Source of the DNA: an uncultured Clostridia bacterium | GTDB taxonomy: Bacteria > Bacillota > Clostridia > UBA1381 | Length of the DNA: 30,064 nucleotides | Direction of reading: 5' to 3' | NCBI GenBank assembly: GCA_934487205.1 | Contig: CAKSRS010000033.1 | Span: 1 to 30,064 of the forward strand | Shown here: positions 14,661-22,417 of the stretch, piece after piece | Numbering within the stretch: position 1 is the first letter of the stretch | Layout: every line of letters starts with the position of its first letter | Notes under the pieces: model-generated | Database searches by the model: none | What the model saw: only the letters and a program-made list of their open reading frames with translations | What the model was told of the DNA's origin: nothing | Translations under genes and position numbers: made by a program

Positions 14661-15328
14661 CGAAATATCCCTCCCGTCAGCTTTACTTCAAATATGTTGT
14701 ATGTCCCGTTTTCCATCTTGTGTTCTTCAATCGCCGTCACCTCGGCATTTTGTATATACGCAAGATTTGACAGCGAATAGATGTACTGCGAAATATCCTC
14801 CTGCGTATCGCCGTAGCCGCGGATTGTGATTACCTCGCCGGCTAAGTCCTTTGTGTATTTTGGTTCGGTTTCCTCGGCGGTTTCCGGCTCGGGTGTTTCT
14901 TCCGGCTTTTCCTCAGCCTTTGCATTATCCGCCCGAGCGTCCGTCTGCTTTTGCTCATCAATCTCGCCCTCATTTACCAGCCTGTCGGCAGTGTCCGCCG
15001 ATATGATGTGCACGTTATCCGGGCGGTATTCCTCTAAATCACTCAAAAATTGACTGTACGGGAAATATGCCGTCTCATACGCCGCTATGTAATCGGTATA
15101 CCCTGCAATATTGTCCTTTACCGACTGCATCTTCTGCTGCTCCGCCTTATATTTCTCGTTTTTCGCAATTGTGCGGTCAATTCTGCCCTTTGTGATTCCT
15201 ATTCGTGTAAGCTGAAAACAAAGCACGGCGGCGATTATCCCGCCGAGCAGAGCACATATTAAAAGCAGCAGCCGTTTTTCCTGTTTTTCACGGACTGCTA
15301 AGGGAAGAAGGTTTAGTTTTTTTATCAT
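14657..15328 (-). CDS. pilN: Type IV pilus alignment protein PilN
   Basis: 223 aa. The N-terminus MIKKLNLLPLAVREKQEKR carries the PilN INLLP motif that binds PilM. A membrane helix (about 20-39) and a coiled-coil segment follow, then a Glu/Pro/Thr-rich linker (about 125-160, with KPEETPEPETAEETEP) and a small C-terminal domain (ITIRGYGDTQEDISQYIYSL). The ATG lies after AGGAGGGG. The Glu/Pro-rich linker mirrors the one in PilO. Confidence 0.88.
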   Translation of the reverse strand: MIKKLNLLPLAVREKQEKRLLLLICALLGGIIAAVLCFQLTRIGITKGRIDRTIAKNEKYKAEQQKMQSVKDNIAGYTDYIAAYETAYFPYSQFLSDLEEYRPDNVHIISADTADRLVNEGEIDEQKQTDARADNAKAEEKPEETPEPETAEETEPKYTKDLAGEVITIRGYGDTQEDISQYIYSLSNLAYIQNAEVTAIEEHKMENGTYNIFEVKLTGGIFR

Positions 15329-15340
15329 TTTTCTCCCCTC

Positions 15341-16411
15341 CTACACCGTAAACGGCACTACCGCCATACCTATTGCATTTGCAAATTCACGGTCGGTTTC
15401 CGCGTCAAAGCAAACAACATAATCCCTGCCCTCTTTTTCCATAACACCGCGAAAGTCCACAATCTCACATTCCGTCCCCAGCTTTTCCGCTGCGGCTTTT
15501 TCAAATCCGAAAATAGGTCTGCCGGTAAAATATATCTTCGTAATCGGTATCTCGTTTGTCTCGCACAAGTCCAGCACACGCGAAAGCTCGCCTATGATGT
15601 TCGTGTTCACGCTCTTTACAATATCGAAGTACAGCATTTCGTCAAGCTTTTCAAAATATCTGCTGTGCGGCGTAAGCATCGGCTTGCAGCCGACCTTTTC
15701 AAGTGCCTCCGAAATTTCCGGACGTCCGGCGGTGTCCTGTGCATTGAAAAGTGCGTCCTCATAGCTTGCACGTCCGAGTGTGATTGTCCTCATATATACC
15801 GCCACACCGTCCGAAATTGCACTGAGCCGGATACTGTCCCTGCCGAAATCCGCCATAAGACGATTAGGGTGTTCGTAATCGTCAAAGAACAGTTCGGAGA
15901 GGTTAATACCGGCATAGACGCTCGTCACAACCGATATGACCTTCATTCCGCAGGTCTGAAATTCCGATACGATTTCATTATCGACACTCTTTGCCACAGC
16001 CGCCATAAGGCAGTACCTGACCGTGTCACCCTGTTCGTCACGCTTGCCGAGATATGCATAGTCAATCTCGTGCGTCGCCGGTGATACCTTTCTAAAGCTC
16101 TCATTTTCCACCGCTTTACTAAGCTCGGTCTCCTTGATATTCTTAAAGCTTGCCACGCGGTTTTCGGTAAGTCCCGACGGCAGAATAACCACAACATTTT
16201 TCTGTCCGCTGCCGCCCGACACACCGCGTACGCGGCGTGCAATATCTGCAAAATTCATCTCGCCGCCGGCTGTGCTTTCAAAGCTTTTCGCCGACAGGAT
16301 ATGAATATTTTTCGCCTCATATCTGACCTCCAGCACCTTTGTGCGGTATGTGCCTATATCAACAATCAGCCGCGTCTGTTTTATAACGTTATTCTTTATG
16401 AGTAAATCCAT
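15341..16411 (-). CDS. pilM: Type IV pilus assembly protein PilM (actin-like ATPase)
   Basis: 356 aa from the ATG at 16411 (MDLLIKNNVIKQTRLIVDIG), just after the pilB stop; an in-frame extension to 16471 overlaps pilB and lacks a good start. The actin/FtsA-like fold is shown by VDIGTYRTKVLEV (phosphate 1), LMADFGRDSIRLSAI (phosphate 2) and IYFTGRPIFGFE (adenosine motif region). PilM is a cytoplasmic ring protein that binds the PilN tail. The protein ends in FANAIGMAVVPFTV, typical for the family. Confidence 0.9.
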   Translation of the reverse strand: MDLLIKNNVIKQTRLIVDIGTYRTKVLEVRYEAKNIHILSAKSFESTAGGEMNFADIARRVRGVSGGSGQKNVVVILPSGLTENRVASFKNIKETELSKAVENESFRKVSPATHEIDYAYLGKRDEQGDTVRYCLMAAVAKSVDNEIVSEFQTCGMKVISVVTSVYAGINLSELFFDDYEHPNRLMADFGRDSIRLSAISDGVAVYMRTITLGRASYEDALFNAQDTAGRPEISEALEKVGCKPMLTPHSRYFEKLDEMLYFDIVKSVNTNIIGELSRVLDLCETNEIPITKIYFTGRPIFGFEKAAAEKLGTECEIVDFRGVMEKEGRDYVVCFDAETDREFANAIGMAVVPFTV

Positions 16412-16430
16412 TAAACTCCAAACCCTCCTT

Positions 16431-18101
16431 TTACAAATCATCAAAAAATACCACCCGATGAACCTCATCAAGAGTGGTAAGTCCCGAAAGTGCCTTATTA
16501 ATGCCGTCTTTGTGAATCTTCACCATACCGGCGGATATTGCCGCCTGTTCGATTTCGTTCGTGCTTGCTCCCCTGTCGAGCAGGTCGCCTATCTCATTTG
16601 TCACCACCAAAAATTCCTGCAATGCAATTCTGCCGCGATAGCCCGTGCCGCCGCATTTCTCGCAGCCGCGTCCGCGGTAGAGCTTAACCGGCTTATCGCC
16701 GCAGCCGAGAATTTTCCGATACGGCGAATTTTTATCCAACAAATATTCCTCGCGGCAGTCGGGGCAGATACGTTTTGCCAGCCTTTGGTTTATAACCGCT
16801 ACAAGCGAGCGTGACACCACATATGGCTCAATCCCCATCTTTACAAGCCGCAAAATCGAGCTTGCCGCACTGTTGGTGTGCAGCGTTGACAGCACCATAT
16901 GCCCGGTATTTGCCGCGTCGAACGCAATCGACGCCGTTTCCCTGTCGCGAATTTCGCCCACCAGTGCGACCTCGATATCCTGCCGCAAGCCGGATTTTAA
17001 CGCCTGCGGAAAAGTAACGCCCATCGCCGGATTTATCTGCACCTGCACAATTCCCGGCATACGGTACTCAATCGGGTCCTCAAACGTGATGATACATCTA
17101 TCCTCACTGTTTAATACCGACAGTGCCGCATAAAGCGACGTGCTCTTTCCGCTGCCGGTCGGACCGGTTAGAAGAATTATCCCCTGCGGACGCTTTATGA
17201 GCTTTAAAAACTTTCTCTCGTTTTCCTCGGAAAAGCCTATCATCGACAAATCCGCGCCGCCCTTATTTTGGTCAAGTATTCTGACTACGATATTCTCGCC
17301 GTTCACCGCCGGGATAACCGAAATTCTGAGGTCTACACACCGCCCGAATATGTCAAGCCGCGTATTTCCGTCCTGGATTGCCTTTGAGGTATTAACGTCC
17401 GCCGACGCCATTGTTTTTATTCTGTTCGCAAGCCGGAGTGCGGCGCTCTTGGGCAGCTCATACCGTTTTTTCAGCGTTCCGTCCTCACGGAACCGCACCG
17501 TCAGATTATCCTCCTGCGGCTCAAAATGAATATCGGATATGTTGTTTTCCACAGCGTCGCGAAATATCTTATTTATAGCCGACACAACCGCCGAGGAGTC
17601 ATTCTCTGATATATCGTAAATGCCGCTGTCCGTCTGCTCGCCGTCTGTTTCGGGCAGGTCAAGGCTTGCACTGCCCTTTGCCGTGCCTTCAAGCATTCTT
17701 GCAAGCGTCGATAGCGTGATGATACCGTATTCAAGCTTGCCCTTATATCCTGTCTTATCACGAACCAAATCCTCGGCATACAAAAGCTTTGCCGGGTTCG
17801 CCGTTGCGATTAAGATTTTCTTGTCCTTTATAACCGGCACGAACCCATATTTTGCAAGCTCGCTATATTCAAAAGCCTCCGGCAAATCCTCTTGCGGCAG
17901 CTCTTTTATGTACCTGTATCCGTACATCTGCGAATACAGCACCGCAAGCCGTTCTTCGTCCAAAAGCTTCATATCAAGAAGTACGGTGCTTTCATTTGCA
18001 CCCGATTCACGTCTGTAATGCTCCGCCTTTTCGTGCTGCTCGTCCGTTATGAGCCCGTTTTCAAGGGCATAGTCCAAAATGCTCTTAGCCACCGAACCCA
18101 C
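16431..18101 (-). CDS. pilB: Type IV pilus extension ATPase
   Basis: Up to 556 aa. An N-terminal MshEN/GspE-N domain (about 1-140) precedes the hexameric motor core: Walker A GPTGSGKST (313-321), Asp box ITFEDPIEY (338-346), Walker B VALVGEIRD (378-386) and His box TGHMVLSTLHTN (399-410). The zinc tetracysteine of PilB/GspE is intact (Cys446, Cys449, Cys480, Cys483). The GTG at 18101 has a ribosome binding site very close to it; a GTG at 18092 is an alternative. Either start overlaps the end of pilT. It powers pilin polymerisation. Confidence 0.95.
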   Translation of the reverse strand: MGSVAKSILDYALENGLITDEQHEKAEHYRRESGANESTVLLDMKLLDEERLAVLYSQMYGYRYIKELPQEDLPEAFEYSELAKYGFVPVIKDKKILIATANPAKLLYAEDLVRDKTGYKGKLEYGIITLSTLARMLEGTAKGSASLDLPETDGEQTDSGIYDISENDSSAVVSAINKIFRDAVENNISDIHFEPQEDNLTVRFREDGTLKKRYELPKSAALRLANRIKTMASADVNTSKAIQDGNTRLDIFGRCVDLRISVIPAVNGENIVVRILDQNKGGADLSMIGFSEENERKFLKLIKRPQGIILLTGPTGSGKSTSLYAALSVLNSEDRCIITFEDPIEYRMPGIVQVQINPAMGVTFPQALKSGLRQDIEVALVGEIRDRETASIAFDAANTGHMVLSTLHTNSAASSILRLVKMGIEPYVVSRSLVAVINQRLAKRICPDCREEYLLDKNSPYRKILGCGDKPVKLYRGRGCEKCGGTGYRGRIALQEFLVVTNEIGDLLDRGASTNEIEQAAISAGMVKIHKDGINKALSGLTTLDEVHRVVFFDDL

Positions 18102-19173
18102 CGCCCTTTACCGGCATACACATTGCACGCAGCATTGCGTATTCGTCCGGGGAAAGATACCTTTTTGCGTTTTCAATATCTATTCTGCCGTTTTGTATAT
18201 GCCAATACAGATTATCCGCACGGTGAACATTGCCGAGCAGCGATTTTCCGCGCATATAGTCGCGGATTGTATTCGGCTTTTGCTTTGCACATATCATTGA
18301 CGCGACAACATCATCGACCATCAGCTGTTCGATAACCGGCACAACGCCGCCTGTTTGGGATTTTGCAAGCGTCTGGTGAATTACGCCCTTTAACACGCCC
18401 GACAGCTGCAGACGTATCTGCTCCTGCTGTTTGGGCGGAAATACGTCCACAATCCTGTCAATCGTGTCGGTGACGCTCTTTGCGTGCAGCGTTCCGAAAA
18501 CCGTGTGCCCGGTTTCCGCAAGCGTGATTGCGTTCTGTATTGTTTCCAGATCCCGCATCTCGCCGATTAACAGGATATTCGGATTCTGCCGCATTGCCGC
18601 AACCGTCGCTTTTTCAAAGCTTTCGATATGCTTTCCGACCTCTATCTGCTCAATCCGGCACTTGTCCTCGCAATACACATACTCTATCGGTTCTTCGACC
18701 GTCAGAATATTTTCGCTGCGTGTGCGGTTTATCTCGTCAATCACCGACGCAAGCGTAGTTGACTTGCCGCTGCCGGTTGTGCCGACCACAAGATACATTC
18801 CCTCTTTTGCGTGTGTGAAAAGACGCACGCTTTCGGGAAGTGACAGCTTGGCAATCGGCAGAATTTTATCGCTCAAAAGCCGCAGCGCCATATTTACGCC
18901 GCTTTGCGACAGGTAGATATTAATGCGAAAACGCCTGCCGCCGTACTTAAACGCACCGTCGACCGGGGTGCTGCCCATACGGTTTCTGAGTCTTAAATAT
19001 TTTTCAACCACCTCGGGTATTACCGCCTCGATGAAATCGTCAATATCCTCAGCCGTTATTTTTCCGCCGTATCGCAAAAAGCTGCCCTTTATCCGCACCC
19101 AGCACGGCTTGTCCTGGGTCACGTGGATATCCGACGCGTTTTCCGATATGGCATAGTTTAAAATTTTGTCCAT
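18085..19173 (-). CDS. pilT: Type IV pilus retraction ATPase, PilT-type
   Basis: 362 aa. Begins MDKILNYAISENASDIHVTQ, a normal PilT start. Walker A GTTGSGKST (131-139), Asp box LTVEEPIEY (157-165), Walker B LLIGEMRD (201-208) and His box TGHTVFGTLHAK (221-232) are complete. DVFPPKQQEQIRLQL is the PilT-family phrase after it. The C-terminal AIRNLI retraction motif is not recognisable; VVASMI and NTIRDYMRG occupy that region. The ATG follows GGAGG. It precedes pilB with a 17-nt overlap. Presence of PilT predicts retraction, but the altered motif leaves this open. Confidence 0.9.
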   Translation of the reverse strand: MDKILNYAISENASDIHVTQDKPCWVRIKGSFLRYGGKITAEDIDDFIEAVIPEVVEKYLRLRNRMGSTPVDGAFKYGGRRFRINIYLSQSGVNMALRLLSDKILPIAKLSLPESVRLFTHAKEGMYLVVGTTGSGKSTTLASVIDEINRTRSENILTVEEPIEYVYCEDKCRIEQIEVGKHIESFEKATVAAMRQNPNILLIGEMRDLETIQNAITLAETGHTVFGTLHAKSVTDTIDRIVDVFPPKQQEQIRLQLSGVLKGVIHQTLAKSQTGGVVPVIEQLMVDDVVASMICAKQKPNTIRDYMRGKSLLGNVHRADNLYWHIQNGRIDIENAKRYLSPDEYAMLRAMCMPVKGGGFGG

Positions 19174-19209
19174 TATTACCTCCGATAAACTTTGTGTTAC
19201 TGATTGCCG

Positions 19210-19635
19210 CTAATTTTTCCAATACTTTTCGCTCATTCCGGTCAGCTTTACGGTAAGCGGCACATCTATTCCGACGCCGGCGCCACCCTTCGGTGTGAAA
19301 ATGTCAATTCGATAGTTTGTGCGGCAGGTCACGGTGAAGTTGGTACGCAGCTGTATCTTCTTTGCCGCCGCGTCAAAGTACCTGTCCGCCGTAATATCCA
19401 TAGCCGCACCGCTGCCGATATTCGTCCTTTCCTTATATTCGCGGAACAAATCATATGTCGCACCCGTCACCTGACCGGTTATTTCCACCTCGCGTACAAC
19501 TCGCTTTGCGGCGTAGTTTAAGTTTATATACACCGTGAACACGCCGAAAAAGGACACCGCCGTTGCAATCAGCGTTATGAATACCAGCGTTTTTATAATC
19601 AGCTCGTAGTACGCACTCGCTTTCTTTTTCACCAT
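19210..19635 (-). CDS. DUF4320/TadE-like pilus-associated membrane protein
   Basis: 141 aa from the ATG at 19635 (MVKKKASAYYELIIKTLVF), one nt after the Flp-like gene stop; a longer reading to 19692 overlaps that gene. One membrane helix near the N-terminus is followed by an extracytoplasmic domain ending KLTGMSEKYWKN. The AYYELIIK start and SGxSxKYWK-like end match what I recall of the Clostridia family DUF4320, which resembles TadE in topology and is found beside Tad genes. The position between TadC/Flp-like and pilT makes it a likely Tad pseudopilin or assembly protein. Confidence 0.65.
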   Translation of the reverse strand: MVKKKASAYYELIIKTLVFITLIATAVSFFGVFTVYINLNYAAKRVVREVEITGQVTGATYDLFREYKERTNIGSGAAMDITADRYFDAAAKKIQLRTNFTVTCRTNYRIDIFTPKGGAGVGIDVPLTVKLTGMSEKYWKN

Positions 19636-19636
19636 A

Positions 19637-19846
19637 TCAGATACCAAAGGTCGTGTAGATTTTCTGCACGATTGCGTCCCAAATTTCCTCAATCGTACTC
19701 TGATATGTGTTTAGAAAGAACGCACCCACAACAACTACCAAAAGCACAACAATCAGCCAGCCGGTAATCTGGTCCCCGTCGGTATTGTGAACTATTTCCA
19801 CCGCACATAATCTTGCCCTTGTTAAAGCAGACTTTAAGTTTTTCAT
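19637..19846 (-). CDS. Flp/Tad-type small pilin-like protein
   Basis: 69 aa. A basic N-terminal stretch (MKNLKSALTRARLCAVEIVH) is followed by NTDGDQITGWLIVVLLVVVVGAFF in two parts and a short amphipathic tail (TIEEIWDAIVQKIYTTFGI). Small size, one hydrophobic helix after an acidic GD and position behind tadC are the marks of Flp-type pilins in Firmicutes Tad clusters. The exact leader cleavage site is not obvious. It could be the structural subunit of the Tad branch, but no copy-number or expression evidence is available. Confidence 0.65.
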   Translation of the reverse strand: MKNLKSALTRARLCAVEIVHNTDGDQITGWLIVVLLVVVVGAFFLNTYQSTIEEIWDAIVQKIYTTFGI

Positions 19847-19936
19847 TTTTAATCAATTCCTTTCTGTATCCTCATTTTAAATATGCAAAATATTCTGCAA
19901 AACCTCTCAAATATAAAACTTGGTTACCATTTTCAC

Positions 19937-20809
19937 CTACATTATCGAACCTATGCTGTCAAATAAATTCGCGCCTATCACGTAAAACAGCGCCCCTACC
20001 GCCACAATCACAATCGGTATTACCAACATACGCACACGCCCCGGACGCTTTGCAAGCTCACGCTGCATCATTTCCTTTGCGAGCGTACCCATATCCGACA
20101 TCAGATAGTTAAGTGCCGAATCCTGGTTATCGCCTTTATTTGCCGAGATAAGCGCTTTTGCAAGGCGTGAGATATAGCTGTTGCCGACGCGTTTTTCAAA
20201 CGCTGCCATACCGTCATCAAAGCCGCCGGATTTCAGGTCCATTATGAGCACCTCAATATCATATTTGAGTCCCTCGCCCGCGATGCTCTGATAGGTTTCC
20301 AGCAGCTTTATAACGTCACGTTCCGTTTTCATACCCTGCACAACCGCACGGATAAACTTCGGCAGTTCCGACTCAATCTGTCTGTCCTTTGCCTTCAGCT
20401 TATCCTTGACCTCGCCGTGAAAGTGAAAAAACACAATTCCCGCAAACACCGCCGCAAGCGGCAGCAAATCCGGCATTGCAAGCATCAGCAAAAGCCCCAT
20501 ACCCACCGCCGCGGTCGCCGCCATCAAAATCGAACGTGCAAAGTATTCCTCCGGCGAAAGGTTTATCCCGGCACGTGCAAGCTGCAGGCTCATACGCCGT
20601 TTTCGTATATCGGAAAGGCGGATAAATGGTGCGAAAATGTGCAGCAGCGGCTTTACATACAGACTGTATGCCGCATTTTTTAAAGCGTCATCACCTCTTG
20701 ATGTAGTGTGCATATTCCTTGCCGTTGCCGCCGGCGCAAGAGCGAAAATCCCGCACGAAAGCAGATATGCACCCATACTTATGAGCAGAAATATTCCGAA
20801 ATATATCAT
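19937..20809 (-). CDS. tadC: Tad secretion platform protein TadC
   Basis: 290 aa polytopic membrane protein with one T2SF domain (about 150-260, FIRAVVQGMKTERDVIKLLE). Helices lie at the N-terminus, near MAATAAVGMGLLLMLAMPD and at the C-terminus (VRMLVIPIVIVAVGALFYVIG). It pairs with TadB upstream (10-nt gap) to form the Tad inner-membrane platform driven by TadA. The ATG follows GGAGG. An alternative name could be a GspF-type protein, but the half-size and pairing favour Tad. Confidence 0.82.
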   Translation of the reverse strand: MIYFGIFLLISMGAYLLSCGIFALAPAATARNMHTTSRGDDALKNAAYSLYVKPLLHIFAPFIRLSDIRKRRMSLQLARAGINLSPEEYFARSILMAATAAVGMGLLLMLAMPDLLPLAAVFAGIVFFHFHGEVKDKLKAKDRQIESELPKFIRAVVQGMKTERDVIKLLETYQSIAGEGLKYDIEVLIMDLKSGGFDDGMAAFEKRVGNSYISRLAKALISANKGDNQDSALNYLMSDMGTLAKEMMQRELAKRPGRVRMLVIPIVIVAVGALFYVIGANLFDSIGSIM

Positions 20810-20819
20810 ACGCTACCTC

Positions 20820-21713
20820 CTAAAGCGGCCTATTGATTTTCAAGGTAATAAAGGCAGACAAAAGCGTCAGTATCAGCATCAAAAGTATCAGCATTTTCCC
20901 CACACCCGAAAATACCAGCAAATCAAACCACACCTTATTACTCCACCTTAGTATCGGGATAATCGAAAAGGCGAGTATAATTGACGTAAAATACTCTTTC
21001 CACACCGACATCATCACGGTGTCCGCCTCAATCTGCAGCCGCTTTGTATCATTCATACTCTGGATAATTGCCGGCAGCACAAACCTGTAATCGCCCGACT
21101 TTTCCTGTGCGATTACAAGAATATCAATCCACTCGGCGAAATACTTGTTATGTATCTTCATCTCAAGCTTTCTGAGTGCCCGGCGGACGTTCGAGTCAAT
21201 GAGCGTAACATCGGTCACAAATTCTTCAAACGGTCCGGGAATATCCAGCTTGTCAAGATTTTCATTGACGGCGGTTATGACGTCATTGCAGGACAGATAG
21301 CTGTTGGTTATGAGGTTCATCGTGTTTTCCAAAAGCTCGTCCTGATTTCGGATATACCACCTCGCCCTGACCTTTAATATGATGTACGGCAGCGGCAGGC
21401 ATATAACCGCAGTTGCGGCGGACAAAAGCGAGTCCGAAAAGAGTGCCTTTCCTATTCCCGCACCCAAAAAGCCGCTTAGCATAACCAGCAGATAAAACGT
21501 ATTCTGCCGCATACCGCACATTGATACCGTGCTTTTTACCGCTGCGGTAATTCTTTCAAATATCCCGAGCCGCGAAAACCGTTCATCAACCGCACGGCGT
21601 TTATCCTCTGCACTCTTTCGGGACAGCGACAGCCGGGATTTCGGTGCGGCAAATTTGACGTCCATCGCAAGCAGAAATCCGCACGCCAAAAGCAGAAATA
21701 TTATAAAGTACAT
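20820..21713 (-). CDS. tadB: Tad secretion platform protein TadB
   Basis: 297 aa. An N-terminal helix (MYFIIFLLLACGFLLAMDV), two central helices, a T2SF domain (ELLENTMNLITNSYLSCNDVITAV in two parts, then VIAQEKSGDYRFVLPAI) and C-terminal helices. This is the TadB layout. The ATG follows AAGAGGAGAATTAAA. It is separated from tadA by an oppositely oriented toxin-antitoxin cassette and a terminator, so it probably needs its own promoter; a weak TTATGC-17-TATATT candidate lies about 25 bp upstream. Confidence 0.82.
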   Translation of the reverse strand: MYFIIFLLLACGFLLAMDVKFAAPKSRLSLSRKSAEDKRRAVDERFSRLGIFERITAAVKSTVSMCGMRQNTFYLLVMLSGFLGAGIGKALFSDSLLSAATAVICLPLPYIILKVRARWYIRNQDELLENTMNLITNSYLSCNDVITAVNENLDKLDIPGPFEEFVTDVTLIDSNVRRALRKLEMKIHNKYFAEWIDILVIAQEKSGDYRFVLPAIIQSMNDTKRLQIEADTVMMSVWKEYFTSIILAFSIIPILRWSNKVWFDLLVFSGVGKMLILLMLILTLLSAFITLKINRPL

Positions 21714-21763
21714 TTTAATTCTCCTCTTATAAATATTTTTTCATAATTAACATATAATATATT

Positions 21764-21778
21764 AATGCAAATTGCATT
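21764..21778. promoter_or_regulatory. Palindromic operator candidate for the DinJ/YafQ cassette
   Basis: AATGCAAATTGCATT is a perfect palindrome around one central base. It lies 8 bp upstream of the -35 box of the dinJ promoter, on the side facing tadB. RelB/DinJ antitoxins bind such palindromes for autoregulation. The site could therefore also affect leftward transcription of tadB. Confidence 0.45.
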
Positions 21779-21786
21779 GCATAAGC

Positions 21787-21815
21787 TTGACACAAGCGTT
21801 ACACAATGATATAAT
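21787..21815 (+). promoter_or_regulatory. Consensus promoter of the DinJ/YafQ cassette
   Basis: TTGACA (21787-21792), 17 bp, TATAAT (21810-21815): a perfect sigma-A consensus. It points right, toward the antitoxin gene starting at 21839. Confidence 0.85.
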
Positions 21816-21838
21816 ACAAGTAGATTGGAGTGATTTAT

Positions 21839-22117
21839 ATGGCTAACACAACATCAAATGTAAGCTTTCGTATTGACAGCAAGCTTAAATCCCAGGCAGA
21901 GCAGCTTTTTTCCGAGCTTGGACTCAATATGACAACCGCATTTAACATTTTTTTAAGGCAGGCAGTGCGTGAGGGAAGTATTCCTTTCAGCATCACCACA
22001 AATCCCCTTAATGCCGAAACGGTTGCCGCACTGATTGAGTCGGAGCAGCTGCTGCACGACCCGAACACGCGCAGATACAGCAACGTCGAGGACGCCTTAA
22101 AGGAGTTAAAATCATAA
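21839..22117 (+). CDS. dinJ: Antitoxin of the RelB/DinJ family
   Basis: 92 aa from the ATG at 21839, which follows TTGGAG; a GTG at 21830 in frame lies inside that site. The N-terminus SNVSFRIDSKLKSQAEQLFS followed by ELGLNMTTAFNIFLRQAV is the ribbon-helix-helix DNA-binding domain of DinJ. The C-terminus (RRYSNVEDALKELKS) would wrap the toxin. Its stop overlaps the toxin start (TAATG), the standard coupling for these pairs. It is one of only two genes on the + strand inside the pilus cluster. Confidence 0.92.
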   Translation: MANTTSNVSFRIDSKLKSQAEQLFSELGLNMTTAFNIFLRQAVREGSIPFSITTNPLNAETVAALIESEQLLHDPNTRRYSNVEDALKELKS

Positions 22118-22395
22118 TGTACGATATAATCTGGACGTCCAAATTCAAACGTGACTACAAAGCAGCAATTAAACGTAATTTGGATATTACGCTGCTTGAT
22201 GACGTAATCCGTGCACTGTCTGCCGGCAATCAGCTTGCCCCGGAGCTTTGCGACCACAAGCTGTCCGGAACTTGGGACGGATACCGCGAATGTCATATCG
22301 CACCCGACTGGCTCTTAATTTACAAACTTGAAAATAAAAGCCTTGTGCTGGTTCTGTCACGCACGGGCAGTCATAGCGATTTATTCGGAAAATAG
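22117..22395 (+). CDS. yafQ: YafQ/RelE-family ribosome-dependent mRNA interferase toxin
   Basis: 92 aa, full length for the family. It has HKLSGTWDGYRECHIAPDWL and, near the C-terminus, RTGSHSDLFGK. The His and Asp of RECHIAPDW and the His of GSHSDLF correspond to YafQ active-site residues, so the toxin looks intact. It cleaves mRNA in the ribosome A site when not bound by DinJ. Its stop lies within the terminator shared with tadA. Confidence 0.92.
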   Translation: MYDIIWTSKFKRDYKAAIKRNLDITLLDDVIRALSAGNQLAPELCDHKLSGTWDGYRECHIAPDWLLIYKLENKSLVLVLSRTGSHSDLFGK

Positions 22396-22417
22396 TCTCT
22401 TTCGAGAGGCTATTTTT
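22391..22417. terminator. Bidirectional intrinsic terminator between yafQ and tadA
   Basis: ATAGTCTCT-TTCG-AGAGGCTAT forms a 9-bp stem with one G-U pair and a TTCG tetraloop, followed by TTTTTT on the + strand and, on the other strand, by TTTT. It overlaps the stop codons of both converging genes. It would stop the tadZ-tadA transcript before tadB. Confidence 0.8.
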
